Source: Streptomyces sp. NBC_01294
Lineage (GTDB): Bacteria > Actinomycetota > Actinomycetes > Streptomycetales > Streptomycetaceae
Assembly: GCF_035917235.1 (NCBI RefSeq)
Contig: NZ_CP108423.1
Span: 6,229,501 to 6,293,500, forward strand
Direction: 5' to 3'
DNA length: 64,000 bases
The notes under the pieces are model-generated. The model was given only the letters and a program-made list of their open reading frames with translations. It was not told the DNA's origin and made no database searches. The translations under genes were made by a program, and so were the position numbers. Shown piece after piece: positions 50,915-58,796 of this stretch. Numbering within the stretch: position 1 is the stretch's first letter; each line of letters starts with the position of its first letter.

Positions 50915-50984
50915 GGTGCCCTCACCGTATCTTCCCGACTCCCGGCACAGGACCCCCATCCCATTCCCTGAACGCCCCGCCGCG

Positions 50985-51230
50985 CCACATCCAGCCCCGC
51001 GGGCGCTCCAGGCACGGGGTCCATGCCCGAGCCCGGCTTTCCAGCCCCGCCGGCGCTTGAAGCGCGGGGCCGATGGCCGAGCCCCGCCCATCCAGCCCCG
51101 CCCATCCAGCCCCTCCGGCGTTTGAGGAGCGGGGTCCGGGGCGGAGCCCCGATCTTTGAGCCTCGCCGGCGTTTGAGGCGCGGGTCCGGGCAGCGCCCGG
51201 GGAACGGAGGAAGGGCGGGGCGGGGAGAGC
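50985..51230. repeat. Cluster of dispersed GC-rich intergenic repeats, copy 2
   Basis: The 50915-51257 gap between serB and the streptophobe gene holds at least four units of the type CCAGCCCC(G/T)CCGGCG-TTGA-GCGCGGGG, two with an attached GTCCGGGGCGGAGCCCC arm. The last 70 bp (51158-51228) nearly duplicate 1685-1755. No gene is present. Confidence 0.75.
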
Positions 51231-51257
51231 TCCGCGCAGCGGCCCCCGCGCCCACCG

Positions 51258-52904
51258 TCACCGCGGCGGAGCCGACGGCTTCGGCGGAGGCGGCGGACCC
51301 CCCGGCGGCGGAGGCGGCGTGAAGGGCGGGCGCCGACCCGGCTTCGGGGGCCCCGGAGGCCGCGGCGGGATGCCGGTCACCGTCACGTCCCAGGAGACAT
51401 GCGGCTCCTGGTGCGACGGCGACGGCGGCTGCGACGGCGGCTGCGACGGCGACGACGCCCCGCCGTACGGCCCGGAACCCCGCCCGGTCCCTCCAGGGGG
51501 CGGATACCGGCCATCACCCCCGCCGGGCGGACGACCGTACGGAACGGGCGGCGCACCAGACTCCGGCACCGGCCACCCCACCCCCACCGCCCCCGGCACA
51601 ACAGCCGCACGCCGCCCCCGCGCCACCCCCGCCCCCACCCCACCCGCCACCGCACCCCAGACCGCCCCCAGCAACAGCGCGTACACGACGTCCCCCCGCA
51701 GCTCCACCCCCGCGTCCACCGCGTCCACGCCCAGCACCGCCAGCGAGGCATCCGCGGAGAGCCCCGTCAGCCACGCCAGCACCGCCAGCGTCACCCCGGT
51801 CACGGCCGACATCCGCGCCGCGCATCCCGGGATCCCGCGCCCGGGAGTCCGTACGGCCGCCAGCACGCCCGCGTAGAGCAGCAGCAGGGCCGCCCCCGCG
51901 ACCAGCAGCCAGACCCGCTCGTCGTACTCCGCCAGGCGGGCCACCGTCACCGGCTCCCGCGCGGAGACCGCCAGCAGATCGTCCATCGGATGGGGCAGCA
52001 GCCGGGCCGGCGCACCCGTGACCTGCCCGTGCACCGGCACGAACAGCCCCAGCAGCACCCCCAGCCAGCTCCCGTTCGGCGCGCCCAGCAGCGCGGCCCC
52101 CAGCACCCGCCGGCCCTGCCCCGGCTCCGCGGCCGCTTCGCCGAGCGCCGCCCACACCGCCGAGGCCAGCCCGGCCGCCACCGCGACCAGCAGCATCGCC
52201 ACCACCGCCGAGGCGGCCGGACGGAACCGGGCGAGCACCGCCGGCCCGCGCCGCGAGACGAGCAGCGCCACCGCCAGCACCGCGAGCACCCACACCCCCG
52301 CGCCCGCCAGACTCGGCCCGAGCTCCACCGAGAAACCCACCCGGGTCTGCGTCTCGATCAGGTCCCCGATGCGGTCCGGGAGCAGCCCGCCGATGTCCCC
52401 GATCCCGATGTCCCCGATCCCGATGTCCCCGATCCCGGGGATCTCGACCTTCGCCGGCGTCTTCGGCAGCGCCGCCGTCCCGTCGAGGGTGACCACGTCG
52501 TGCCCGGCCCACGCCAGCCCGCCCGCCGTCGCGACGAGCAGCGCCGTGAGCGCCGCGACCCTGGCTGCCGTCTCACCTGGGCCCGCCCCGGCCCGGAGCG
52601 AGCGCAGGAACACCCATGCCAGGACCAGCGCCCCGGCCAGCGACACCCCCAAGGGCATGACGTCCAGAGAGGTTTGGGCACCCGCCCCGGTGACCCCGAA
52701 GGCCGAGACGTCACCCGAGGGGGTCACGGTTCCGCCCACGGCGAGGACCACCACGGCCGCCGCCATCGCCCCGAGCGAGCCCCCGGCCGCGTCGGCGCCC
52801 AGCAGGTGCAGCCCCGACGCGGCCACCGCCGCCATCACGATGAGGGACCAGCCCACGGCGGCGACGGCGGACAGCAGCACGTCTCCCCAACGAATGCGGC
52901 GCAT
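51258..52904 (-). CDS. Streptophobe family membrane protein
   Basis: A 548-residue hydrophobic protein of the streptophobe family, named for its restriction to Streptomyces and relatives. The start MRRIRWGDVLLSAVAAVGWSLIVMAAVAASGLHLLGADAAG and the segment GSWLGVLLGLFVPVHGQVTGAP are characteristic. About ten membrane segments occupy the first 430 residues, and the last 110 are a Pro/Gly-rich cytoplasmic or exposed tail. A small Gly/Ile/Asp repeat (GIGDI three times) lies near residue 165 in the main extracellular loop. No function is known for the family. Start ATG 52904 follows CGGGGG weakly. Confidence 0.87.
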   Translation of the reverse strand: MRRIRWGDVLLSAVAAVGWSLIVMAAVAASGLHLLGADAAGGSLGAMAAAVVVLAVGGTVTPSGDVSAFGVTGAGAQTSLDVMPLGVSLAGALVLAWVFLRSLRAGAGPGETAARVAALTALLVATAGGLAWAGHDVVTLDGTAALPKTPAKVEIPGIGDIGIGDIGIGDIGGLLPDRIGDLIETQTRVGFSVELGPSLAGAGVWVLAVLAVALLVSRRGPAVLARFRPAASAVVAMLLVAVAAGLASAVWAALGEAAAEPGQGRRVLGAALLGAPNGSWLGVLLGLFVPVHGQVTGAPARLLPHPMDDLLAVSAREPVTVARLAEYDERVWLLVAGAALLLLYAGVLAAVRTPGRGIPGCAARMSAVTGVTLAVLAWLTGLSADASLAVLGVDAVDAGVELRGDVVYALLLGAVWGAVAGGVGAGVARGRRAAVVPGAVGVGWPVPESGAPPVPYGRPPGGGDGRYPPPGGTGRGSGPYGGASSPSQPPSQPPSPSHQEPHVSWDVTVTGIPPRPPGPPKPGRRPPFTPPPPPGGPPPPPKPSAPPR

Positions 52905-53135
52905 GCGTGAACCCCCGAAGCCGACCGAGCGGTACGCGACGGGACCACCGGGCGAGAAGTCCCGTATCTCACTCTCCGGGTGACTTTCGACCCCGTCAAC
53001 GGGCAGTCGTAGACGCCCCGGCAAGGCCCGGATTCCACATACGGCTGCGGGCCTGAAATAGTTCCCCAGGATGTTCGCCATCCCTAGACTCCCTGACGTC
53101 ATGGGGGATTCTCGGGGGACTTAAGTGGGGCTGGA

Positions 53136-55646
53136 GTGCCGGAACTCGTACTGGAATTGAATGGAAGGACCTGGACGCTCGATCCGTCCAGGTCGTACTC
53201 GCTGGGGCGCGATCCCCAGGGAGACGTGGTGATCGACGACGCCCGCGTGTCGTGGCGGCATGCCACCATCACCTGGAACGGCCAGGGTTGGGGCATCGAG
53301 GACCACGGCAGCACCAACGGCACCTACGTGCACGGCGCCCGGGTCCAGCAGACCCAGCTCGTGCCCGGCACGCCGGTCCACCTGGGCAACGCGACCGACG
53401 GGCCGCGACTGAACCTGAGCGCCGCCGCCGCGCCGCAGCCGGCCGTGGCCCAGCAGGCCCCGGCGCAGGCGTACGCCCAGCCGCAGGCCCCGGCCTACCA
53501 GGCCCCGCAGCAGCAGCCCCAGCAGCAGGCCTGGGAGCAGCAGCAGAACCACGCGCAGCAGGCCCACTTCCCGCACCAGCAGGGCGGCGCCGCACCCCGC
53601 CCCGCGCAGGGCGCGGCGCCCGTCTACGGCGACCGCAGCCCGACGACGTTCCACCAGCTCTCGCTGGGTCACGTCATGCGGATCGGCCGTGCGCTGGAGA
53701 ACGAACTGGTGGTCTCCGACCTCCAGGTCTCCCGCCACCACGCCGAGTTCCGCTCGATGCCGGGCGGCCGCTTCGAGATCCACGACCTCGGCAGCCACAA
53801 CGGCACCTACGTCAACGGTCAGCCGCTGCCCAAGTCGGGCACCGCGCTGCTCGGCCCGAACGACATCGTCGGCGTCGGCCACTCGACGTTCCGGATCGTC
53901 GGCGACCGCCTCGAGGAGTTCGTCGACACCGGCGAGGTCTCCTTCTCGGCCCGCCACCTCACCGTCACGGTCGACGGCGGGAAGCAGATCCTGAAGGACG
54001 TCACCTTCGGCGTCCCGGAGAAGTCGCTGATCGGCGTCATCGGCCCGTCCGGCTCCGGCAAGTCCACCCTGCTCAAGGCGCTGACCGGCTACCGGCCCGC
54101 CGACCAGGGCGACGTCCTCTACGACAACCGCAACCTGTACAAGCAGTTCGCGGAGCTCCGCCAGCGCATCGGCCTGGTCCCGCAGGACGACATCCTGCAC
54201 AAGGAGCTGAGGGTCAGCACCGCGCTGAAGTACGCGGCCAAGCTCCGCTTCCCCGGCGACACCGCCGAGTCCGAGCGCGCCGCCCGCATCAACGAGGTGC
54301 TGCGCGAGCTCAAGCTCGACATCCACAAGGACAAGAAGATCACCGCGCTCTCGGGTGGTCAGCGCAAGCGCGTCTCCGTGGCCCTGGAGCTGCTCACCAA
54401 GCCCTCGCTGATCTTCCTGGACGAGCCCACCTCCGGCCTCGACCCGGGCATGGACCGCGACGTCATGCAGCTGCTGCGCGGCCTCGCCGACGACGGCCGC
54501 ACGGTCCTCGTCGTCACCCACTCGGTCGCCGAGCTGGCCATCTGCGACAAGCTGCTGGTCATGGCCCCGGGCGGTTCGGTCGCGTACTTCGGCCCGCCGG
54601 ACGAGGCGCTGAACTTCTTCGGCTACACCACGTGGGCGGACGTCTTCTCGGCCTTCGAGAACTACCGCGACTACGACTGGGCCGGCCGCTGGAAGGGCTC
54701 CCAGCACTACCAGCTGTACGCCGCCGACATCGACGCCGTCGCCCCGCAGTCCGTCGCGATGCCGTCGCCGCAGCAGATGATGCCGCCCAAGCCCCAGGGC
54801 TGGGGCTCGCAGCTGTGGACGCTGATCCGCCGCTACGTCTCGGTGATCGCCTCCGACAAGGGCTTCATCGGCCTGATGCTGATCCTGCCCGCGGTCCTCG
54901 GCGTGGTCTCCACGGTCATCCCCGCGACTTTCGGCCTGGCCCCGCCGAAGCCGCCGTCCCAGTTCAACGGCGACGCCGGCACGATCATGCTGATCCTCGC
55001 GGTCGGCATGTGCTTCTCGGGCGCCGCCAACTCGGTCCGTGAGCTGATCAAGGAACGCGTCATCTACGAGCGGGAGCGCGCGACCGGCCTGTCCCGGTCC
55101 GCCTACCTCATGTCGAAGGTGATCGTCCTCGGCGTCATCACGGCCATCCAGGGCGTCGTCATCTGCGCGATCGGCTTCTTCCCGCGCGACCTGCCCGCCG
55201 AGGGCCTGCTGATGCCGCCGGCCGTCGAGCTGTGCCTGTCGGTCATCGCGCTCGGCTTCACCTCGATGATGTTCGGCCTGGTGATCTCCTCACTGGTGAA
55301 GACCGCCGAGAAGACCATGCCGCTGCTGGTCATGTTTGCGATCGTCCAGGTCGTCTTCACCGGCATCCTCTTCCAGGTCTACGACTCCCCGGGCCTGGAA
55401 CAGTTCGCCTGGCTGATGCCGTCCCGCTGGGCCGTCGCCGCCGCCGGCACCACGCTGAACCTCGGCACGCTCATGCCACCGTGGGACCGTGACAACCCGA
55501 CCAACACCGACCCGCTCTGGGACGCCACGGTCGGCCAGTGGAGCCTGAACATCACCGTCCTGCTGCTCATCGGCATCGCCTGCGGCTTCTTGGTGCAGCG
55601 CCTGCTGCGCCGCCACGAGCCCGAGGTCATGCGCGCGGGCAGGTAA
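53136..55646 (+). CDS. FHA-FHA-ABC transporter fusion (Rv1747-like)
   Basis: An 836-residue fusion. FHA domain 1 covers residues 1-95 (YSLGRDPQGDVVIDDARVSWRHATI, DHGSTNGTYV), FHA domain 2 about 175-258 (MRIGRALENELVVSDLQVSRHHAEF, DLGSHNGTYVNG), separated by a Gln/Ala/Pro linker. The ATPase domain is about 268-500, with Walker A GPSGSGKS (303-310), signature LSGGQ (405-409) and Walker B LIFLDE (425-430). The ABC-2 type membrane domain with six helices fills the C-terminus. This is the layout of mycobacterial Rv1747, an exporter phosphorylated by Ser/Thr kinases and bound through its FHA domains. Substrate here unknown. Divergent from the streptophobe gene. Confidence 0.94.
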   Translation: MPELVLELNGRTWTLDPSRSYSLGRDPQGDVVIDDARVSWRHATITWNGQGWGIEDHGSTNGTYVHGARVQQTQLVPGTPVHLGNATDGPRLNLSAAAAPQPAVAQQAPAQAYAQPQAPAYQAPQQQPQQQAWEQQQNHAQQAHFPHQQGGAAPRPAQGAAPVYGDRSPTTFHQLSLGHVMRIGRALENELVVSDLQVSRHHAEFRSMPGGRFEIHDLGSHNGTYVNGQPLPKSGTALLGPNDIVGVGHSTFRIVGDRLEEFVDTGEVSFSARHLTVTVDGGKQILKDVTFGVPEKSLIGVIGPSGSGKSTLLKALTGYRPADQGDVLYDNRNLYKQFAELRQRIGLVPQDDILHKELRVSTALKYAAKLRFPGDTAESERAARINEVLRELKLDIHKDKKITALSGGQRKRVSVALELLTKPSLIFLDEPTSGLDPGMDRDVMQLLRGLADDGRTVLVVTHSVAELAICDKLLVMAPGGSVAYFGPPDEALNFFGYTTWADVFSAFENYRDYDWAGRWKGSQHYQLYAADIDAVAPQSVAMPSPQQMMPPKPQGWGSQLWTLIRRYVSVIASDKGFIGLMLILPAVLGVVSTVIPATFGLAPPKPPSQFNGDAGTIMLILAVGMCFSGAANSVRELIKERVIYERERATGLSRSAYLMSKVIVLGVITAIQGVVICAIGFFPRDLPAEGLLMPPAVELCLSVIALGFTSMMFGLVISSLVKTAEKTMPLLVMFAIVQVVFTGILFQVYDSPGLEQFAWLMPSRWAVAAAGTTLNLGTLMPPWDRDNPTNTDPLWDATVGQWSLNITVLLLIGIACGFLVQRLLRRHEPEVMRAGR

Positions 55647-55680
55647 CGCGCAGCCAGCGGCAGGGACCGTACGCACGAAA

Positions 55681-55725
55681 CGCCTCAGGGCGGCACCCGG
55701 AAAGTCCGGGTGCCGCCCTGAGGCG
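55681..55725. terminator. Bidirectional terminator after the FHA-ABC gene
   Basis: A perfect 20-bp stem (55681-55700 with 55706-55725) around AAAGT, between the convergent FHA-ABC and transglycosylase genes. Confidence 0.92.
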
Positions 55726-55758
55726 CATGGGGGCTGAGCTCGGGGTACGCCGCCGGCC

Positions 55759-56415
55759 TTAGTAGGCGCTGTTGACGTTGTCCATCGAGCCGTAGCGGTC
55801 GGCCGCGTAGTTGCAGGCGGCGACGATGTTGGCGACCGGGTCGTACTGGTCGAACTTGGTGCCCTTGACGTGGTACGCCTTGAAGGTCGGGAGGATGACC
55901 TGGAGCAGACCCTTGCTGGGGATGCCGTTCTGGGCGTTGATGTCCCAGTTGTTGATCGCCATCGGGTTGCCGCTGGACTCACGCATGATGTTCTTGTGGA
56001 TTCCGGCGTAGGTGCCCGGAATGCCCTCCTTCTTCATGATGAAGAGGGCTTCCTTGATCCAGCCGTCCAGGTTGTTCGCGAAGACCGGGGTGCGGGCGGC
56101 AGACCGGCTGGCGGCCTCCTTCTTCTCGCGCTCCTTCTTCGCGGCGGCCTCGGCCTTGGCCTTGGCGGCGTCCTTCGCGTTCTTGTCCGCGACGACCTGC
56201 TGAACGGAGAGGTGCTGCTGCAGGGCCTTCGTCTGCACGCCGTCGACGACCTTGGTCCAGGCGACGGGGGCGGCGTTGACGGTCTCGGCCTCCACGGCGC
56301 CGGCCGGAACGAGGGAGAAGGCGAGCGCGGCGGCACTCAGGGTGGTGACGCCGGCAATGGACAGCTTGTGTGCCTTCGTCAGACGACTGTGACCGGGGGT
56401 GCGGGAAGCAGACAT
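55759..56415 (-). CDS. Secreted lytic transglycosylase-like protein (SLT fold)
   Basis: A 218-residue exported protein. Signal peptide at residues 15-42 (KLSIAGVTTLSAAALAFSLVPAGAVEA), then a charged coiled-coil stretch (AKDAAKAKAEAAAKKEREKKEAASR, about residues 80-105). The SLT/lysozyme-like domain from about 120 includes the catalytic Glu in NIMRESSGNPMAINNWDINAQ and GLLQVILPTFKAYH, ending VANIVAACNYAADRYGSMDNV. Such proteins cut peptidoglycan and act in growth or spore germination. ATG 56415 sits behind AGAGG. A long structured leader lies upstream. Confidence 0.9.
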   Translation of the reverse strand: MSASRTPGHSRLTKAHKLSIAGVTTLSAAALAFSLVPAGAVEAETVNAAPVAWTKVVDGVQTKALQQHLSVQQVVADKNAKDAAKAKAEAAAKKEREKKEAASRSAARTPVFANNLDGWIKEALFIMKKEGIPGTYAGIHKNIMRESSGNPMAINNWDINAQNGIPSKGLLQVILPTFKAYHVKGTKFDQYDPVANIVAACNYAADRYGSMDNVNSAY

Positions 56416-56537
56416 GGCGGGGCAACCTCTTCGAATAGCGGGAGCCGCAGGAACGCGCCGCGGGGATCTGGGATCAGCGGCGCTGTGCGACGAGGGCAAT
56501 TCTTAGCGGTGGCAAAAACCTGTGGCAAAGGTGTGAC

Positions 56538-56650
56538 GTACGAAGCTGCTTAGTGGATCACGCACGGGCGCCGAGGCCCGATTTCGGGCCTCGGCGCAAG
56601 GTACGAGGGTGCTGACAGGACCTTTACCCGTCCACTAGGGAGCTTCGTAA
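56538..56650 (-). other. 113-nt inverted-repeat-bounded element with internal terminator hairpin
   Basis: A left arm (56538-56557) and right arm (56631-56650) are inverted copies matching at about 18 of 20 positions, core CGAAGCT-N3-TAGTGGA. Between them is a perfect 13-bp hairpin with ATTT loop (56568-56597). As RNA from the minus strand it would fold into a long closing stem around the terminator. It occupies most of the 308-bp gap between queA and the transglycosylase gene. It may end queA transcription, carry paired operators, or be a cis-acting RNA for the transglycosylase gene. Confidence 0.6.
56568..56597 (-). terminator. Perfect hairpin terminator downstream of queA
   Basis: GCGCCGAGGCCCG and CGGGCCTCGGCGC form a perfect 13-bp stem with a 4-nt loop, about 130 bp after the queA stop. 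Confidence 0.8.
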
Positions 56651-56723
56651 GTGACGTGGGTCCTATGCCCGGGCTCACATCGGGCACGTAACGGTTTCAC
56701 CATGCGTTGCTGCCGCAATGCGA

Positions 56724-57839
56724 TCAGTGACGGTTCTCATCCTTGAGTAGCAGATGGACATCCCCGAATTCGTGCCAGAGGCAGAGACGGGCCACCGCCT
56801 CGGCATACCCGAGCCGTACGGCGGCCCGCCCCGCGACCGCCTCCAGCATCAGCAGATGGGACGCCTCGGGCTCGTGCAGTCCGGTCAGCAGACCGTCCAC
56901 CACCCGCACCCCGCGCTCCGGCGTCACCACCAGATCGGTCCACCCGCCGGCCGGGCGCACCAGCCCCTGAGCGTCCGCGGCCGACTCCAGGGCCCGCACC
57001 GCCGTGGTCCCCACCGCGATCACCCGGCCCCCGGCGGCCCGCGCCGCGTTCACCAGCCCCGCCGTCGTCGGGGACACCTCGTACCGCTCCGCGTACGGCG
57101 GCTCGTGCGCCTCCGGTGAGGACACCCCGGTGTGCAGGGTCAGCGGCGCGAACTGCACCCCGCGGCTCACCAGCCGCGCCACCAGCTCCGCCGTGAACGG
57201 CCGGCCCGCGCTCGGCATCTCCGCCGAGCCCGAGCCGTCGGCCGCCGGTACGGCGAACACCGTCTGGTAGGCCGACAGCGGCTGGTCCCGCTCCGTGTAC
57301 GCGTACCGGATCGGCCGCCCGTGCGCCCGCAGCAGCGCCGGAACCCCGTACGGCGCGGGAAGCGGCCGCGCCCACCACAGCCGGTGGGCGCCCGGCGCCA
57401 CGGGCTCCTCCAGGACGAGACGGCCCCCGTCCGGCAGCTCCACCACCGCCCCGGCCGGCCCCCCGGCGCGCGGCCGGGTCGTCCCCCGGCCGGCCGGGCC
57501 GCGCAGCTCCACCGCCCAGCGGCCCCCGTCGCCCCGGGTCGAGAAGTGCACCACCAGGTCCTCGCCGCCCAGCCGGGCGTCCACGGCCGCCGCCAGCGTG
57601 GCCGATGTGTTCACCACCAGCACGTCCCCGGCCCGCAGCAGCTCCGGAAGGTCCCGGAAGGCGCGCAGCGACACCTCCGCACTGCCCCGGGACACCAGCA
57701 GCCGCACCGCGTCCCGCCCCAGCCCCGGCCCGCGCTGCTCGGCGGGGACCCGGGCCAGCAGCTCCGGTGGAATGTCCGGTATGTGAATTCTGTCCCCTAT
57801 ATAGGGGACTGCTTCCCGCAGTGCCCGCCGCCCGCTCAC
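56724..57839 (-). CDS. queA: QueA-like S-adenosylmethionine:tRNA ribosyltransferase-isomerase
   Basis: A 371-residue QueA family protein, the enzyme that transfers the ribosyl part of SAM to 7-aminomethyl-7-deazaguanine in tRNA during queuosine synthesis. Family segments include IPPELLARVPAEQRG, LLRAGDVLVVNTSATLAA, GRPIRYAYTERDQPLSAYQTVFA, VQFAPLTLHTGVSSPEAHEPPYAERYEVSPTTAGLVNAARAAGGRVIAVGTTAVRALES and SHLLMLEAVAG. GTG 57839 overlaps the upstream SDR stop by four bases. The first 20 residues before IPDIPPELL precede the usual start region and contain a perfect palindrome at DNA level. No other queuosine gene is present in this window, so its role could differ from the textbook one. Confidence 0.9.
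   Translation of the reverse strand: MSGRRALREAVPYIGDRIHIPDIPPELLARVPAEQRGPGLGRDAVRLLVSRGSAEVSLRAFRDLPELLRAGDVLVVNTSATLAAAVDARLGGEDLVVHFSTRGDGGRWAVELRGPAGRGTTRPRAGGPAGAVVELPDGGRLVLEEPVAPGAHRLWWARPLPAPYGVPALLRAHGRPIRYAYTERDQPLSAYQTVFAVPAADGSGSAEMPSAGRPFTAELVARLVSRGVQFAPLTLHTGVSSPEAHEPPYAERYEVSPTTAGLVNAARAAGGRVIAVGTTAVRALESAADAQGLVRPAGGWTDLVVTPERGVRVVDGLLTGLHEPEASHLLMLEAVAGRAAVRLGYAEAVARLCLWHEFGDVHLLLKDENRH
57792..57809. promoter_or_regulatory. Perfect 18-bp palindrome in the 5' part of queA
   Basis: GTCCCCTATATAGGGGAC, with an AT-only core in very GC-rich DNA, overlaps queA codons about 11-16 (VPYIGD). The composition is unusual for coding sequence here. It could be a binding site for a regulator or an RNA hairpin affecting early elongation. 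Confidence 0.6.
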
Positions 57840-58639
57840 CGCCCGGCCCCCGATCCCGTCTCCCGGACCGCCCCCGCGGCCGGGCCCTCGCCCGCCGGCT
57901 CCTCCGCCTGCCCCTCGCCCGCCCGCCCCTCGGCCGCCTGCCCCTCGCCCGCCAGTCCCTGCGCCGTGTACCGCCCGCTCGGCAGCGCCCCCTCCACGAG
58001 CCGCAGCAGCGCCGGGGCCACCTCCTCCGGCGCCGGCAGGCCCGTCAGGTCCTCCCCGGGCTCGGCCGCCGCCATCATCCGCGTCCGCATCGAGCCCGGA
58101 TCCGCCCACCACACCCGCAGCCCCGGCTCCTCCACCGCCAGGACGGCCGACATCAGGTCCCCCGCCGCCTTGGTCGCCCCGTACGCCCCCCACGTCGCGT
58201 ACGCCACCACCGCCGCGTCCGAGCTGATGTTCAGCACCGCCCCGGCCTCCGAGGCCCGCAACAGCGGCAGCGCCTCCTGGACCAGCCCCAGCGGCCCCAC
58301 CACATTGACCTCGAACGCCTCGCGCAGCCCGTCCAGCGGATGGAGCTCCAGCGGCACCAACGGCTCCGCCCCCAGCACCCCGGCGTTGTTCACCAGCAGG
58401 TCCAGCCCGCCCAGCTCCCGCGCCGCGGCCACCAGCGCCGCCCGGTGGGCCCGCGAGGACACGTCCCCGGCCACGGCCACCACCCGCACCCCCGAGGCCC
58501 GCTCCAGCCCGCCGGCGGCCTCCTTCAGCGCCCCCTCGCCCCGCGCACCCAGCACCAGGTCCCAGCCGCGCGCCGCCAGCTCCCCGGCCAGCGCCCGGCC
58601 GAGCCCCCTGGACGCCCCCGTCACGATCGCCACCGACAT
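57836..58639 (-). CDS. Short-chain dehydrogenase/reductase upstream of queA
   Basis: A 267-residue classical SDR: VTGASRGLGRALAG at residues 6-19, LVNNAGVLGAE, VLNISSDAAVVAYATWGAYGATKAAGDL with the Ser-Tyr-Lys triad, then a low-complexity C-terminal tail of about 45 residues with Gly-Glu-Gly-Gln-Ala type repeats (AGEGQAAEGRAGEGQ). ATG 58639 follows GAGGGG. It is the first gene of an operon with queA, whose start overlaps its stop. Substrate unknown. Confidence 0.88.
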   Translation of the reverse strand: MSVAIVTGASRGLGRALAGELAARGWDLVLGARGEGALKEAAGGLERASGVRVVAVAGDVSSRAHRAALVAAARELGGLDLLVNNAGVLGAEPLVPLELHPLDGLREAFEVNVVGPLGLVQEALPLLRASEAGAVLNISSDAAVVAYATWGAYGATKAAGDLMSAVLAVEEPGLRVWWADPGSMRTRMMAAAEPGEDLTGLPAPEEVAPALLRLVEGALPSGRYTAQGLAGEGQAAEGRAGEGQAEEPAGEGPAAGAVRETGSGAGR

Positions 58640-58796
58640 GACAGCACCCCTCGTTCCCGTTCCGATCAGCAGATGCCCCCAACCTAGGAAGGGACCACCC
58701 GCCGCCGCGTCGGCCGCGAGCCCCACCCGCACGGGTCCGTTGGACCTACATCCACCGCCCGATCCCGCAGGTCACGGCCGCGGGTACGGTGTGCCC

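Noticed and set aside
56416..56720. c-di-AMP (ydaO) riboswitch upstream of the transglycosylase gene
   Set aside because: Expected because such genes often carry it, but the conserved ydaO boxes could not be found by eye.
56724..58682. Possible SDR-QueA fusion protein in one frame
   Set aside because: The SDR motifs are in a different frame from QueA; the upstream part of the QueA frame is low-complexity shadow sequence, and GTG 57839 overlaps the SDR stop normally.
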